A stretch of DNA of 64,000 nt from Brachypterus glaber (Eukaryota; Arthropoda; Insecta; Coleoptera; Kateretidae): assembly GCA_958510825.1 (NCBI GenBank), contig OY294046.1, positions 6,646,049 through 6,710,048 on the forward strand, given 5' to 3'. The notes below the pieces were generated by a model. That model saw only the letters and a list, made by a program, of their open reading frames with translations, made no database searches and had not been told where the DNA came from. The position numbers and the translations under genes are program-made. Position 1 is the first letter of the stretch; each line of letters opens with the position of its first letter. This document shows, piece by piece, positions 10,561 to 19,756 of this stretch.

Positions 10561-13500
10561 CTAAAGCTTAAATTGTATTGAATCAAGAAATTCTAGTACT
10601 ACTTTTATGACAGATGATTGCGGGTGATTTAGGATTTGGGATATTGTAATGGGAGTGGGGATGATTTTGGATAGTTTGATGTATAAGATGTTGATCCTGT
10701 CCTGATGTAGTGGGCATTCCAGAAAAATATGTTGAATGTCTTGCTCAGGGTTTCCACAATGGCAGCTTGGATTGTTCTCAATTTTAATTTTATGTAAGTG
10801 GGATTTAGTTAGGCAATGGCCACTTCTTAGGCGCAGGAACGTTGTTAAGTGTCGACGGTCTAGGTTTACATCAAAAATCCAGGGGCGTGATAGATCGGCG
10901 GTGTGTGTAGCAAAGAATCTTCCTTTTTGGTTAAGAGAGGCTTTCCATTTTTGTCTCCATTCGTTGGCTATATTTTCTTTAGCATTTTTTATAAATTCCA
11001 GCCAATGACCCTGTACCCGAGTAGTATTCGCTAGGGAGCATCCAGCGGCGGCAAGCCTGTCGGCTTCCTCATTACCAGGGATTTCTGTGTGACTGGGGAT
11101 CCAGCAAAACTCGACAGTTCCACCTCTGTTTTCGAGGTCCACTATAAGCTTTTTAGTGGAAAAGGTTAATTTATCTTTCCTTGAGGAGTTATTTGTTTGG
11201 CATATTTTCATTAGGGCGGATCGGGAATCTGAGAATATAATAAATTTTTTCTCTAAGTTTGTGTGAAATAACTCGTTGATCAGAAACAAAGCTTTTTGGA
11301 TGGCGTAAGCCTCAGCGGTTGCTATGGAAGAGTGGTTGGATATTTTTTTTGTTATGCGAAAGTTAGGAGGTTTGTATACACCGATGCCGACGTTATTGTC
11401 TTTGACTGAAGCGTCCGTATAAATGGGTTGGAAATCCGCCCAATGGGAGTTGAGGTAGTCTAGGAATAGTTGAGAGTTGTTCTGGTCTTTATGTAGGGGG
11501 GAGATGTGAATCTTTTTAAGAAGAATAATTGATTCCCAATCTGCGTCAAAGTAGGGGATGTTAGGTGACTTCGATATTTGTGGGGCCTTATTAAGAAAAA
11601 AGTCCAAAGCGTGAATGATGGGGGCCTGAGTAGATCTTCTCCAGTAGGAACTTTCTTGATAGTCAGAGTAGACTGATATCATTTTAGCTAGTATGGGAGA
11701 AGTGTTGTGAGAAAAGAGTTTACCAATATATCTGGTAGCCAGCCAGTTCCTGCGGAGATCTAAAGGGTGTTCGCCTGTTTCTGCTAGGATTACATTTGTG
11801 GGGGTGGAGCCCATGTAGCCTCCAACTACTCTTAGAGCTTCAAACTGAATGGTGGAGAGTTTTTTAAGGTAAAGTTTTGGGACCTTGTAGAAAAGGGGGC
11901 TGCAAAAGTCCAAAAAGGGCCGAATTATTGCTTTATACATCATAAGCAGGGTTTTAGGGTCTGCTCCCCATTTTGTACCGCAGAGTGATCTCAGGATGTT
12001 GATTCTTGTCCTTACTTTAATACAGAGCATCTCGATATGTTCTTTCCAATTTAATGAAAAGTCCAGGATGGCACCTAGGTATTTGATGGACTCTTTCCAT
12101 TCGATGATACCGTCGTCGATGAAGATTGGGGAAAGGGGGGGATGGCGGGAGGTTTTACGGAATAAAATGGCAGAACTCTTTTGTGGGGATATTGACAGTC
12201 CATATTCCTGAAGCCAGGCATTAATGTTAGCTAGTGTTTTGTTGATAGCATTGATTATTATGTTTAGGTTTTTACCTGAGCAGATGATTGCCAAATCATC
12301 TGCGTACTGAATTATCTTGCAGCCAAGAATGGCAGCAAGATGAATTAGGTTGGTGAAAAGATTAAAAAGAAGGGGACTGAGTATGCAGCCTTGGGGGAGA
12401 CCTAGGGAAGCAAGATTGGGGCCTATTACCCCGTCCGGGCTGTCAGGATCGGCAACGTAAATGTTGCGGTTCTGGTAGAGGAGTAAAATGATATCTGCTA
12501 TATCCTTAGGGAAGTTGCTTTCAGCCATCAGGGGATATAGAAGCGATAGATTGACGTTGTCAAAAGCAGATTGTATGTCAAGCGTTACCAAAACAGTATA
12601 ATTGCCTTTACTTAGTTCGCTATGTGCAGTGGAGGTGATATAGGCTAGGGGGTCTAATGTACTCTTGCCTTTTCTAAAGCCAAACTGGAAGGGGTAAAAG
12701 GTGTTTCCCTTTTCCAGTCTGTGTTCGATGCGGTTTTTAATTAATGTTTCCATAAGCTTTAGAACGCACGAACTGAGAGCAATAGGTCGATACCCTGAAA
12801 GTTGGGACAAGTTCTTATTGGGTTTTGGGATTGGGATAATTAAATATTTGGACCATTGGCTAGGGGGAGATAGTTGGTCGGATTTAATTTTATTAAAAAA
12901 GGACAAAAGTTTGATTTTTGTGCTAACATGAAGATTTTTGATCATAGAGTAAGAAATTTGGTCTAGACCAGGAGATGAATCTGATTTTTCGTTAAGCGCA
13001 AAATGAAATTCTTCAAGGGTAAAGGGGGGGGATTCTGTGTCTGAAAATATAGCCGAAGGAGTTGGCTGTAGGGGGAACGGGGGGCATAGTCTTGTTAGTA
13101 AGGATTTTGAGATGTCTTGAAGAGGGCGGGCTTTGCGGGGGGGGTCTAGTCCTCGAGAGAAACGTCTTATATTTGTCCACACGGATGACAGAGGCGTATT
13201 ACGATTTAGTCCTGAGCAGAATTCGCGAAAGCCGAGTGTTTTTTCTCTACTTAAAATCGTTTTAGTTTCGGCAGCAATTTGTTGGGCAAGGGTGGTGTTT
13301 TCCTGTGTAAAATTACGTTTTAGGTTTCTGAAAGCTTCTTTACGTTTTAGGACAGCTTCTGAACAGTTTTCTGTCCACCAAGGGCATCGAGGGCGGATTC
13401 GTTTCGGGGATCTCTTTTTAGGTATGGCAGAGTCTGCTGCTGTTTTTATAAAGTTTTCCAGGACCTCGTAGGACCCAAACTCCTCTAGGTGTGATGAGTC

Positions 13501-14262
13501 GGTTAGCGCCATGTATTTGGACCAGTCTGCTAGTTTCAAGTTGTAAGGATTATTTGGGGGGGAAGGTTGTATAGGCGGGGGTTTTTGTGCGTCAAAAATT
13601 TCTACAAGTACAGGGAAGTGGTCACTGGTTCCTGGGTCTTCTAAAGTAGAAAAGTTAGATATGCGAGCGACGGAGGGGGAGGCTATAGCAACGTCTGGGG
13701 CGCTAACGTCTGGGGGAATAACTACTCTGGTTCCAGCACCGTTATTTAAGATAACCAAGTTTTCTTCGGATACTAGGTCGAGAAGGAGAGTGCCGTTGTT
13801 GCGGGATATATTGCTACCTATAGTGGATCCCCAAACGCGGTTCTGAGCGTTGAAGTCCCCGATAAGAATAAACGGGCCCTGTATGTCTTGTATAAGATTT
13901 TTGAATATTTGCTTATGGAGGTTAAGATCTGGGGGATTATAGACGGATATAATTGAAAGGTTTTTAAGTTTAATTCCTATAATTTGGAATCTTTCATGGC
14001 AGCCTGCTGTCGAAATATCTATAGCATTATATTTAATGCTAGTTTTGGCAAGAATGGCGATTCCTCCCTTGCCGTCCTGTCTGTCCTGGCGGTAGCAAGA
14101 ATAGCCAGAAATTTTAAAGTTTTGTTCGAATTTTAGGTGGGTTTCGTTTAAAGTGATAATATCAGGGTTTTCCTGTCTGATTATGCCTATGAGGTTAGCT
14201 TTGTTGCTGAACGCTGAGCGAAGGTTCCAATGTAATATTTTCAGATTCCCGATTTGAGACAT
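10561..14262 (-). CDS. LINE ORF2: endonuclease, reverse transcriptase, RNase H
   Basis: A 1233-residue protein that nicks target DNA and primes reverse transcription from the nick. An N-terminal APE-type endonuclease (about 1-225) shows LHWNLRS, LNETHL, GDFNAQNRVW and SDHFPVL. RT (about 450-760) shows GYRPIALSSCVLKLMETLIK, TLDIQSAFDNV, LPQGCILSPLLF and the catalytic YADD. RNase H (about 955-1080) shows YTDAS, the TAEAYAI Glu, FSDSR and WIPSHTEIPGNEEAD, so the acidic catalytic residues are present. A C-terminal CHCG...H...C motif follows. The start MSQIGNLKILHWN sits at the usual distance before the endonuclease. Uninterrupted. It differs clearly from the ORF2 at 19757 and so belongs to a different family. 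Confidence 0.93.
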   Translation of the reverse strand: MSQIGNLKILHWNLRSAFSNKANLIGIIRQENPDIITLNETHLKFEQNFKISGYSCYRQDRQDGKGGIAILAKTSIKYNAIDISTAGCHERFQIIGIKLKNLSIISVYNPPDLNLHKQIFKNLIQDIQGPFILIGDFNAQNRVWGSTIGSNISRNNGTLLLDLVSEENLVILNNGAGTRVVIPPDVSAPDVAIASPSVARISNFSTLEDPGTSDHFPVLVEIFDAQKPPPIQPSPPNNPYNLKLADWSKYMALTDSSHLEEFGSYEVLENFIKTAADSAIPKKRSPKRIRPRCPWWTENCSEAVLKRKEAFRNLKRNFTQENTTLAQQIAAETKTILSREKTLGFREFCSGLNRNTPLSSVWTNIRRFSRGLDPPRKARPLQDISKSLLTRLCPPFPLQPTPSAIFSDTESPPFTLEEFHFALNEKSDSSPGLDQISYSMIKNLHVSTKIKLLSFFNKIKSDQLSPPSQWSKYLIIPIPKPNKNLSQLSGYRPIALSSCVLKLMETLIKNRIEHRLEKGNTFYPFQFGFRKGKSTLDPLAYITSTAHSELSKGNYTVLVTLDIQSAFDNVNLSLLYPLMAESNFPKDIADIILLLYQNRNIYVADPDSPDGVIGPNLASLGLPQGCILSPLLFNLFTNLIHLAAILGCKIIQYADDLAIICSGKNLNIIINAINKTLANINAWLQEYGLSISPQKSSAILFRKTSRHPPLSPIFIDDGIIEWKESIKYLGAILDFSLNWKEHIEMLCIKVRTRINILRSLCGTKWGADPKTLLMMYKAIIRPFLDFCSPLFYKVPKLYLKKLSTIQFEALRVVGGYMGSTPTNVILAETGEHPLDLRRNWLATRYIGKLFSHNTSPILAKMISVYSDYQESSYWRRSTQAPIIHALDFFLNKAPQISKSPNIPYFDADWESIILLKKIHISPLHKDQNNSQLFLDYLNSHWADFQPIYTDASVKDNNVGIGVYKPPNFRITKKISNHSSIATAEAYAIQKALFLINELFHTNLEKKFIIFSDSRSALMKICQTNNSSRKDKLTFSTKKLIVDLENRGGTVEFCWIPSHTEIPGNEEADRLAAAGCSLANTTRVQGHWLEFIKNAKENIANEWRQKWKASLNQKGRFFATHTADLSRPWIFDVNLDRRHLTTFLRLRSGHCLTKSHLHKIKIENNPSCHCGNPEQDIQHIFLECPLHQDRINILYIKLSKIIPTPITISQILNHPQSSVIKVVLEFLDSIQFKL

Positions 14263-14623
14263 TTTTAGAATTTAAGGGCCAATTAATAAAAAGAAGGGGA
14301 GAAAAAAAAATAAACAGGAAGCGCGGAGAAAGGAAAAAAAAAAGGTAATAATAAACAACAAGAGCGTGACGGAAAAATAAATAAAATAAATAAAAATTTA
14401 ATGGATAAAAGGGTGATAAATAAGAAAATATGCGAAAGAGAGAAAAAAAATAAAAAATAAAAAATAATATAGTGAAAATAAAAAAAAAGAAAAAAAAAAA
14501 AAAAAAAATAATAATAAAAATAAAATTAAAAGATGGGAAAAAAATCAAATAATTAAAATCGTAATTATGCAGAAAGATAAATTAATCGGCAGATGTATAG
14601 TGTAGTCTATCGAGTTGGGCTGT
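14263..14623 (-). other. Low-complexity spacer between ORF1 and ORF2 of L1a
   Basis: 361 bp of A/T homopolymer-rich sequence; in the sense of the element it is T-rich. The 117-residue frame at 14195-14548 is Phe/Ile low complexity overlapping the ORF2 start, and I reject it as a gene. Confidence 0.7.
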
Positions 14624-16618
14624 TCATATTTGAGAAGCGGGAATTTGCGTGGGTCGCAGGGGAGGGGGTAGGGATAAGGGAGGAGGAGGGGAGTTATTGG
14701 AAAGGCTTCTCATATTTTTTATTATATATGCTAAATCATTAAAAATTTGTGGTAAAGACGAATTGTCGAAATTAATTTCGTTAGTGAAAAGATCCGCGAG
14801 TTTGCGGGCTTGGGATCCGTTAAGAATCTTGGGAGAGGAGGGGTTGAGAAGAACGTTTGAATAATTGGGAAGGGAATAAACTGGAGTACCGCTATTACCT
14901 AGTCTTGGGGAATTAGAAATCAATTGGCTGGCGTGAGCCCCTTTATCATATCCCTTGGAGGGAGGAGGAGGGTTTGTTTTTTGTTGTTGTACAATTTGAT
15001 TGTAGTGTCTATTTTGTTGTGTAGTATAGGCTTGAGAGTTGACGTTGTGAAATTGTTCATTTTCTCCTGGCAGGGCAGGGAAAGTGTTGAGATCTTGTAT
15101 TGGGGGAGGGGGGACTGCAGATTTCTTCTTAGGGCCGATCTTTTGTTGTGCTTCATAAAAAGATACTTTGTTTCTTACCATGTAGTCATTGATATTTTTT
15201 TGCCTTAAATGTTCTTCGCAGGTTTTTTCTGTTGCCAAATGGGCACCTCCGCATGAGAGGCAGGAGGGAGAGATGTTGCATTCGAGTTGAGAGTGAGAGG
15301 TATCTCCGCATTTTATACATCTTGCCTTACTTTTACAGATCTTTTTGGAATGACCAAATCTGAAACAACTGTAGCATTGCGTAACTGCTGGTATGTAAAT
15401 GCTGACTGGGATAGGATAAAAATGAAATCTGATTTCTTTCGGTAGTTTCTTTCCCTCAAATGTGAGAACGACTGTTTCTGTTGGGGCATAAATCCTATTT
15501 CCTTGCTCATCTTTTACTAGGTTGCCTGTTTTGTCTCGTTTAGGTCTGGTTATTCTTCTGGATGATAGTATTCTAGCAGGAGAAGTTGCTGCCAAAAGTT
15601 CGTTTAGGTCTAGTTCTATAGGAATGTTTCTTATAAGTCCCTTGCATGTTGTTAGGTTTGTGGGGATGTATTTCTTCCATTTTGAGATATGTGTGTTAAG
15701 AGTAAACTTGTTTGCATCTTCATATGTCTTAAAATCAATTCCCACTCGGTTGAATCCTTTATTAGTTATATTGATTACTGCTGGTATCTTTTTATCATTT
15801 AGCTCCTTGGCCACTGTGATGCAATGGGCAGCCGATATGTTTTTGTCAATGCTTTCTATGATAACTGTAAATGGTTCAGATTGACCCTCCTTGTAGAGTA
15901 CAGTGGGGCGAGATGCCTGACTGGTGTCCATTGGTTCCTCTTGTTGGGAGGAACCTGGTGCTTGTGAGAGGTTTTGGTTGAGGTGAGTGCCTACTCCATT
16001 GTTTGTGTTTTGAGTTTGTATTGCTGCCTTATTATGATTCTCACCTGCCCCAGGGGGAGGTTGTTTAAAGGTGAGAGAGTTTTGTTGAGTATTTGGAGAA
16101 GATAGAGAAAATTGTGTAGAATAGGCCGAGTTGAAAGAGTCATCAGGAAGTTCGGTTGAGATCTGACTGGTTAGTGTGGTTTGATGAGGTTCGGGGGAGC
16201 CAAGGGAAGTGAGAACTTCCTCTCTGGGAACCACTTTGTCTACAATAACTACTTCTGATGGAATATCAGTTGTAATTTCTCTATTTTGAGTTTGTTGAAG
16301 GTTATCCGTAATAGCTTGAGAGTGTTTTACTTTGCTAGTTGTTTTTATTGAGACTGACAGTTTAGAGGGTGCTAGAAGGTGTGTTTCTGTGGCTAGTTTT
16401 TTAAGCTTTTTGATTGTGCTGACTAAATCTTTGTTTGGTTGATCTTTTTTCTCTATTTCTTCCTTAAGGCGTTTGTTTAGTTCGGCTATAACATAGTGGT
16501 ATTCTTCGGGAAGGATATGGTTTTTGGTCTGGAGTTTGTTTAGGATAGCATTTGCTCTTTTGGTTAAAGCAAGGGTTGGCTTTGGGGGGGCTCCGGCCCC
16601 CCCGGAATTACTACTCAT
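14624..16618 (-). CDS. LINE ORF1: Gag-like RNA-binding protein with three zinc knuckles
   Basis: A 664-residue protein expected to coat the LINE RNA and form the RNP. The N-terminal third is Ser/Thr/Gln-rich and probably disordered after a short predicted helical region (about 15-70). A conserved block (about 245-400) precedes three CCHC-type knuckles at about 410-470: CYSCFRFGHSKKIC, CIKCGDTSHSQLEC and CLSCGGAHLATEKTC. A Pro/Gln-rich tail ends in PPPPLSLPPPLRP. Start MSSNSGGAGAPP overlaps a GC-rich hairpin (16584-16603). The ORF1 at 17847 has the same plan but only partial sequence similarity. Confidence 0.9.
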   Translation of the reverse strand: MSSNSGGAGAPPKPTLALTKRANAILNKLQTKNHILPEEYHYVIAELNKRLKEEIEKKDQPNKDLVSTIKKLKKLATETHLLAPSKLSVSIKTTSKVKHSQAITDNLQQTQNREITTDIPSEVVIVDKVVPREEVLTSLGSPEPHQTTLTSQISTELPDDSFNSAYSTQFSLSSPNTQQNSLTFKQPPPGAGENHNKAAIQTQNTNNGVGTHLNQNLSQAPGSSQQEEPMDTSQASRPTVLYKEGQSEPFTVIIESIDKNISAAHCITVAKELNDKKIPAVINITNKGFNRVGIDFKTYEDANKFTLNTHISKWKKYIPTNLTTCKGLIRNIPIELDLNELLAATSPARILSSRRITRPKRDKTGNLVKDEQGNRIYAPTETVVLTFEGKKLPKEIRFHFYPIPVSIYIPAVTQCYSCFRFGHSKKICKSKARCIKCGDTSHSQLECNISPSCLSCGGAHLATEKTCEEHLRQKNINDYMVRNKVSFYEAQQKIGPKKKSAVPPPPIQDLNTFPALPGENEQFHNVNSQAYTTQQNRHYNQIVQQQKTNPPPPSKGYDKGAHASQLISNSPRLGNSGTPVYSLPNYSNVLLNPSSPKILNGSQARKLADLFTNEINFDNSSLPQIFNDLAYIIKNMRSLSNNSPPPPLSLPPPLRPTQIPASQI
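16584..16603 (-). promoter_or_regulatory. GC-rich hairpin just inside ORF1 of L1a
   Basis: GGGGGGG (16584-16590) and CCCCCCC (16597-16603) can pair around a 6-nt loop, about 12 codons into ORF1. An equivalent hairpin sits at the same place in the other LINE (17863-17895). In an AT-rich element this is striking. The role is unknown; RNA packaging or translation control is conjecture. Confidence 0.6.
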
Positions 16619-16974
16619 GCGAAGAAACTAATAGAAGCGGGAAAAAATTTTTGAAGCTGGGAAAAGCAATGATAAAGGCCGGATTGGCCGCTAAAAGGCT
16701 TACCCCGGATTGTTCTGTATGTTGATTGCACTTTAGGGCCTTGTAGTTGTGGATTTTAATAGATAAATAACAAGTTTTCCAATATGAGCACAAAATTTTC
16801 GCACGTTACTCTTTGACCTTTAAAACACTCTTCCGACAATATAAGCAAGAAACAAAATCGAACTGGTAAGAAGCCTCCATTTTGTAATATTCCATATATG
16901 GGCACGCATCATTTTTGGGTCTGTCATTTTCAAGGTGGGTCAAGGATTTATAAAATTTAAGTGAAATACTTAAA

Positions 16975-17697
16975 ATGGAATCAAAATTCAGAATTTTTAA
17001 TCCGGAGACGGATAAATTCGACTTATGGGTCGAACAATTAAATGAATTTTTTAAAGCAACGAGTGCAAAGGACACTATTAAAGCATCAACCTTATTATGT
17101 AATTTAAACCCCCAAACCTACCAACTTTTAAAAGATCTCTGTTATCCCGAGCTTCCAAGCGACAAAACGTATCCCGATCTAATAAAAACGCTAGAAAAAC
17201 AGTATAAAAACCAAGTAAACATATGGAATGAGAGAAGAAAATTCCATGATTTTAAACAAACAAATGAGACTATTATAGAATTTTACGCAAAGATCAAAAG
17301 ATTGGCGAGCACCTGTAGTTTTGAAGACAACTTGCAGTTTATTCTTAAAGAGAAATTTATGATGGGTATTAAGCAGGGACCAATATATGATAGATTGTGT
17401 GAAGAAGGCGTAGAAAAGACACTAACACAGTTAACGGACATTGCGATCAAGAAAGAAAACATAAATAAAGAAAAGGATGAAGTAAATTGGGTCAAAAACG
17501 TAAGAGGAAATCAGAACAATACCATAAGAAGAAAGAAAACTTTTGGTAAAATTGAAAATGAGAAAAAGCAGTTCCACCCTAATGAACAAAACGATAAAAA
17601 GTTAGGTTATGAAAGGTACCAGAAGAATGTCAGCAAAGACAGTGCTGGCTCGGTTCGCGGGCGAACGACGTGTAGTGAGAGCTGTATAAATTGCTAA
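16975..17697 (+). CDS. Gypsy Gag, interrupted by LINE insertion
   Basis: The open frame starts MESKFRIFNPETDKFDLWVE and has a retrotransposon Gag (capsid) domain over about residues 10-160, with an FYAKIKRLAS segment. Its native part ends at codon 221 (17637); the last 20 codons to the stop at 17697 are 5' sequence of the inserted LINE (17638 onward). On the far side of the LINE, at 23687, sequence resumes in the same relative frame with Cys/His knuckle residues, so Gag and Pol were one frame before insertion. Gag would form the virus-like particle in the cytoplasm; this copy cannot make an intact Gag-Pol. Confidence 0.85.
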   Translation: MESKFRIFNPETDKFDLWVEQLNEFFKATSAKDTIKASTLLCNLNPQTYQLLKDLCYPELPSDKTYPDLIKTLEKQYKNQVNIWNERRKFHDFKQTNETIIEFYAKIKRLASTCSFEDNLQFILKEKFMMGIKQGPIYDRLCEEGVEKTLTQLTDIAIKKENINKEKDEVNWVKNVRGNQNNTIRRKKTFGKIENEKKQFHPNEQNDKKLGYERYQKNVSKDSAGSVRGRTTCSESCINC

Positions 17698-17846
17698 ATT
17701 TTCTGATTCAGACTTTTAAATATTAAGTTTTCAACATATTTCTAGCGGTAAGTCGAACTAATTTAGAACATTCTTTCTTATTATTCCGATTTTCCACTGC
17801 TTATTGCTTTTTCTTTATCACGCTTTTTTCACATAACCTATAACCC

Positions 17847-19685
17847 TTGCTACGTATGATTAATTCGGATGGGGGGGGCCCGACCCCCCCGAATGCTCCA
17901 GACGCCAAGAATACAACTACAAAACCAGTTCTGGTAAATCAGGCCACTAAAATCGTTCTTCAACTAATCAAAGAAGCTAAAAAGGTACCTCCAACCCAAC
18001 TTACTAATGCATACAAAGATATCACCTACAGGCTAGCGCAAGCAAAAAAATCAAATTCTAAGAAAGCCATTACTACTTTAGCAGACATATATGCAGAACT
18101 AAGTACAGAAATACAAAAAGATGAAGAATTAAAAGTGTTACTTTTCCAAAAACCTAAAGCACGAGCCAAAACTACAAAAGAACTTACATTAAATTTCGAA
18201 GTAGGCACTGATGTTACAGACACTGATAGCCAAATGGAAGTATCTAGCGATAGTATAGACAGCAATGATAAACAAAACAATATCGTACCAAATATAACAA
18301 CTATAACAGATAGCCACATAGTCAATGAAATGCTAAACCTGAATAAGGAAAATGATAAAGAAACATTTGAAAGTGAATACAGGGAAAACACTGGTAATTC
18401 TCAGGATTTACATAGTTCTGGAAATTCCAGAAACCAACATAGCTATAAATACAAGTCCACAGATGAAAAACCATTTACAATCATTCTAGAATCCCAAAGA
18501 AATAGTCTGCACCCCATGCAAATAGCGAAACTTGTTAAACAAGAATTAAATATACAAGGTACATACACGGTTACAAGAAAAGGACCAAAGAAAGTGGGAC
18601 TGATGTTCGATGATTACAAACAGGCCAACACTTTGCTAGAAAGACAAGACCTGGCCCCTAAAGGCCTCTCAGCTTTTATCCCCATTAATATGGTCACAAT
18701 CAAAGGTGTTATTAAAGGATATCCGCTAAAAACAAATATTGAAGAACTTAAAGATCCTAATGAATGCTATTCGGAAAAAAGTATTTTAGATGTAAGAAGG
18801 CTAAAGAGGAAAATCATAGATGAAAAAAAAAATGCAAGTTATGTGGATTCTACAACCATCGTTATCACATTTGAGGGAATAACCTTGCCAAGAGAAATAA
18901 CATACAATGATTATCCCGTACAAGTTTACAGATATATTAGCCCAGTTGTACAGTGCCACAATTGTCTTTTATATGGACACACCAAAAAATTCTGCAGATC
19001 AAAGATGAAGTGTAAAGCTTGTGGGTCAACCCAACATGAAGCTGAAAAATGCCCCCTCGAAGATCCAGTTTGTTATTATTGTAAAGGTCATCACAAGGCC
19101 ACATATAAAGGTTGCACTGAATATGATAGACAAAAAAGAATAAATGAATATATGGCGGAAAAAAGAGTATCTTTTCATGATGCACTAGAAGTATTTCCTA
19201 AACAGAAGCCTAAGTTTAGCATAAACTCAGAAACTGAGTATCCTAAATTGCCTAGAAGTCAAACCTACAGTGCTAGCCAGGACCCATTTCAACAAAATAG
19301 AAGAGATTATAGGCATGCAGCATCACAGCCACCAAAAAAGAAAAGGGTACATAGTCCACCATCACCAGCATATAATAGGTCACAACATAGGGATTTGATA
19401 ATTTCTGAATCACCAAGAATTGGTGGTCGCCCTCTGTCTCACCCTAGCGGATCACAGCCCATGGGGATCCGGCACAAGGTTACTGATTTGCAAAGTGTCG
19501 CAGGCTTTGTAAACACACCTAAAATAATAACTGAAGAAAAGTTTTTTAAATTAAGAGATGTTCTTACTAGAGATGTAGATCTGTCAGAGATCTCTCTGAC
19601 TGATATGTTGGCGGAAGTTAAGATGTTTATAAAGACGATATATGGGAGGGACACTATCTCCCGTGAATCGTCTGTAAGTGATTAA
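17847..19685 (+). CDS. LINE ORF1: Gag-like RNA-binding protein
   Basis: 612 residues. The N-terminus MLRMINSDGGGPTPPNAPDA covers a GC hairpin; a helical segment (about 30-90) is followed by an acidic, Ser/Asn-rich linker, a conserved block (about 210-365), then three zinc knuckles at about 370-430: CHNCLLYGHTKKFC, CKACGSTQHEAEKC and CYYCKGHHKATYKGC. After these comes EYMAEKRVSFHDALE, parallel to DYMVRNKVSFYEAQQ in the other ORF1. A second ATG (MINSDGGG) four codons in could be the true start. Role: RNP formation with the element RNA. Confidence 0.9.
   Translation: MLRMINSDGGGPTPPNAPDAKNTTTKPVLVNQATKIVLQLIKEAKKVPPTQLTNAYKDITYRLAQAKKSNSKKAITTLADIYAELSTEIQKDEELKVLLFQKPKARAKTTKELTLNFEVGTDVTDTDSQMEVSSDSIDSNDKQNNIVPNITTITDSHIVNEMLNLNKENDKETFESEYRENTGNSQDLHSSGNSRNQHSYKYKSTDEKPFTIILESQRNSLHPMQIAKLVKQELNIQGTYTVTRKGPKKVGLMFDDYKQANTLLERQDLAPKGLSAFIPINMVTIKGVIKGYPLKTNIEELKDPNECYSEKSILDVRRLKRKIIDEKKNASYVDSTTIVITFEGITLPREITYNDYPVQVYRYISPVVQCHNCLLYGHTKKFCRSKMKCKACGSTQHEAEKCPLEDPVCYYCKGHHKATYKGCTEYDRQKRINEYMAEKRVSFHDALEVFPKQKPKFSINSETEYPKLPRSQTYSASQDPFQQNRRDYRHAASQPPKKKRVHSPPSPAYNRSQHRDLIISESPRIGGRPLSHPSGSQPMGIRHKVTDLQSVAGFVNTPKIITEEKFFKLRDVLTRDVDLSEISLTDMLAEVKMFIKTIYGRDTISRESSVSD
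17863..17895 (+). promoter_or_regulatory. GC-rich hairpin just inside ORF1 of L1b
   Basis: GGGGGGG (17872-17878) pairs with CCCCCCC (17884-17890) around CCCGA, and an outer ATTCG (17863-17867) pairs with CGAAT just after. Same place as the hairpin in the L1a ORF1, with different flanks. Confidence 0.6.
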
Positions 19686-19701
19686 TTCCACCCGCTCAAT
19701 C

Positions 19702-19702
<1 letters not shown>

Positions 19703-19741
<39 letters not shown>
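19703..19741 (+). repeat. Poly-A tract between ORF1 and ORF2 of L1b
   Basis: About 39 consecutive A residues followed by ATAATAATAATTT, filling most of the 71-bp gap between the ORF1 stop and the ORF2 ATG at 19757. A homopolymer this long inside a LINE is unusual and prone to length error. Confidence 0.9.
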
Positions 19742-19743
<2 letters not shown>

Positions 19744-19756
19744 ATAATAATTTAAA

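Larger units (their letters stand above)
10345..16834 (-). mobile_element. Full-length I-superfamily LINE (element L1a), minus strand
   Basis: It is flanked by a perfect 12-bp TSD GACAATATAAGC (10333-10344 and 16835-16846) within the gypsy leader. Reading on the minus strand: 5' UTR from 16834, ORF1 (16618-14624), a T-rich 361-bp spacer, ORF2 (14262-10561), a 3' UTR with an A-run at 10499-10519, and a (GAA)n tail ending at 10345. ORF1 with zinc knuckles plus ORF2 with endonuclease, RT and RNase H is the I-superfamily plan. Both ORFs are open, so this copy may be competent. Confidence 0.9.

Noticed and set aside
10736..11008. Plus-strand frames across 10.7-16 kb
   Set aside because: They are antisense shadows of the LINE ORFs on the minus strand.
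14195..14548. 117-residue Phe/Ile-rich minus-strand frame
   Set aside because: Homopolymer spacer between ORF1 and ORF2, overlapping the real ORF2 start.
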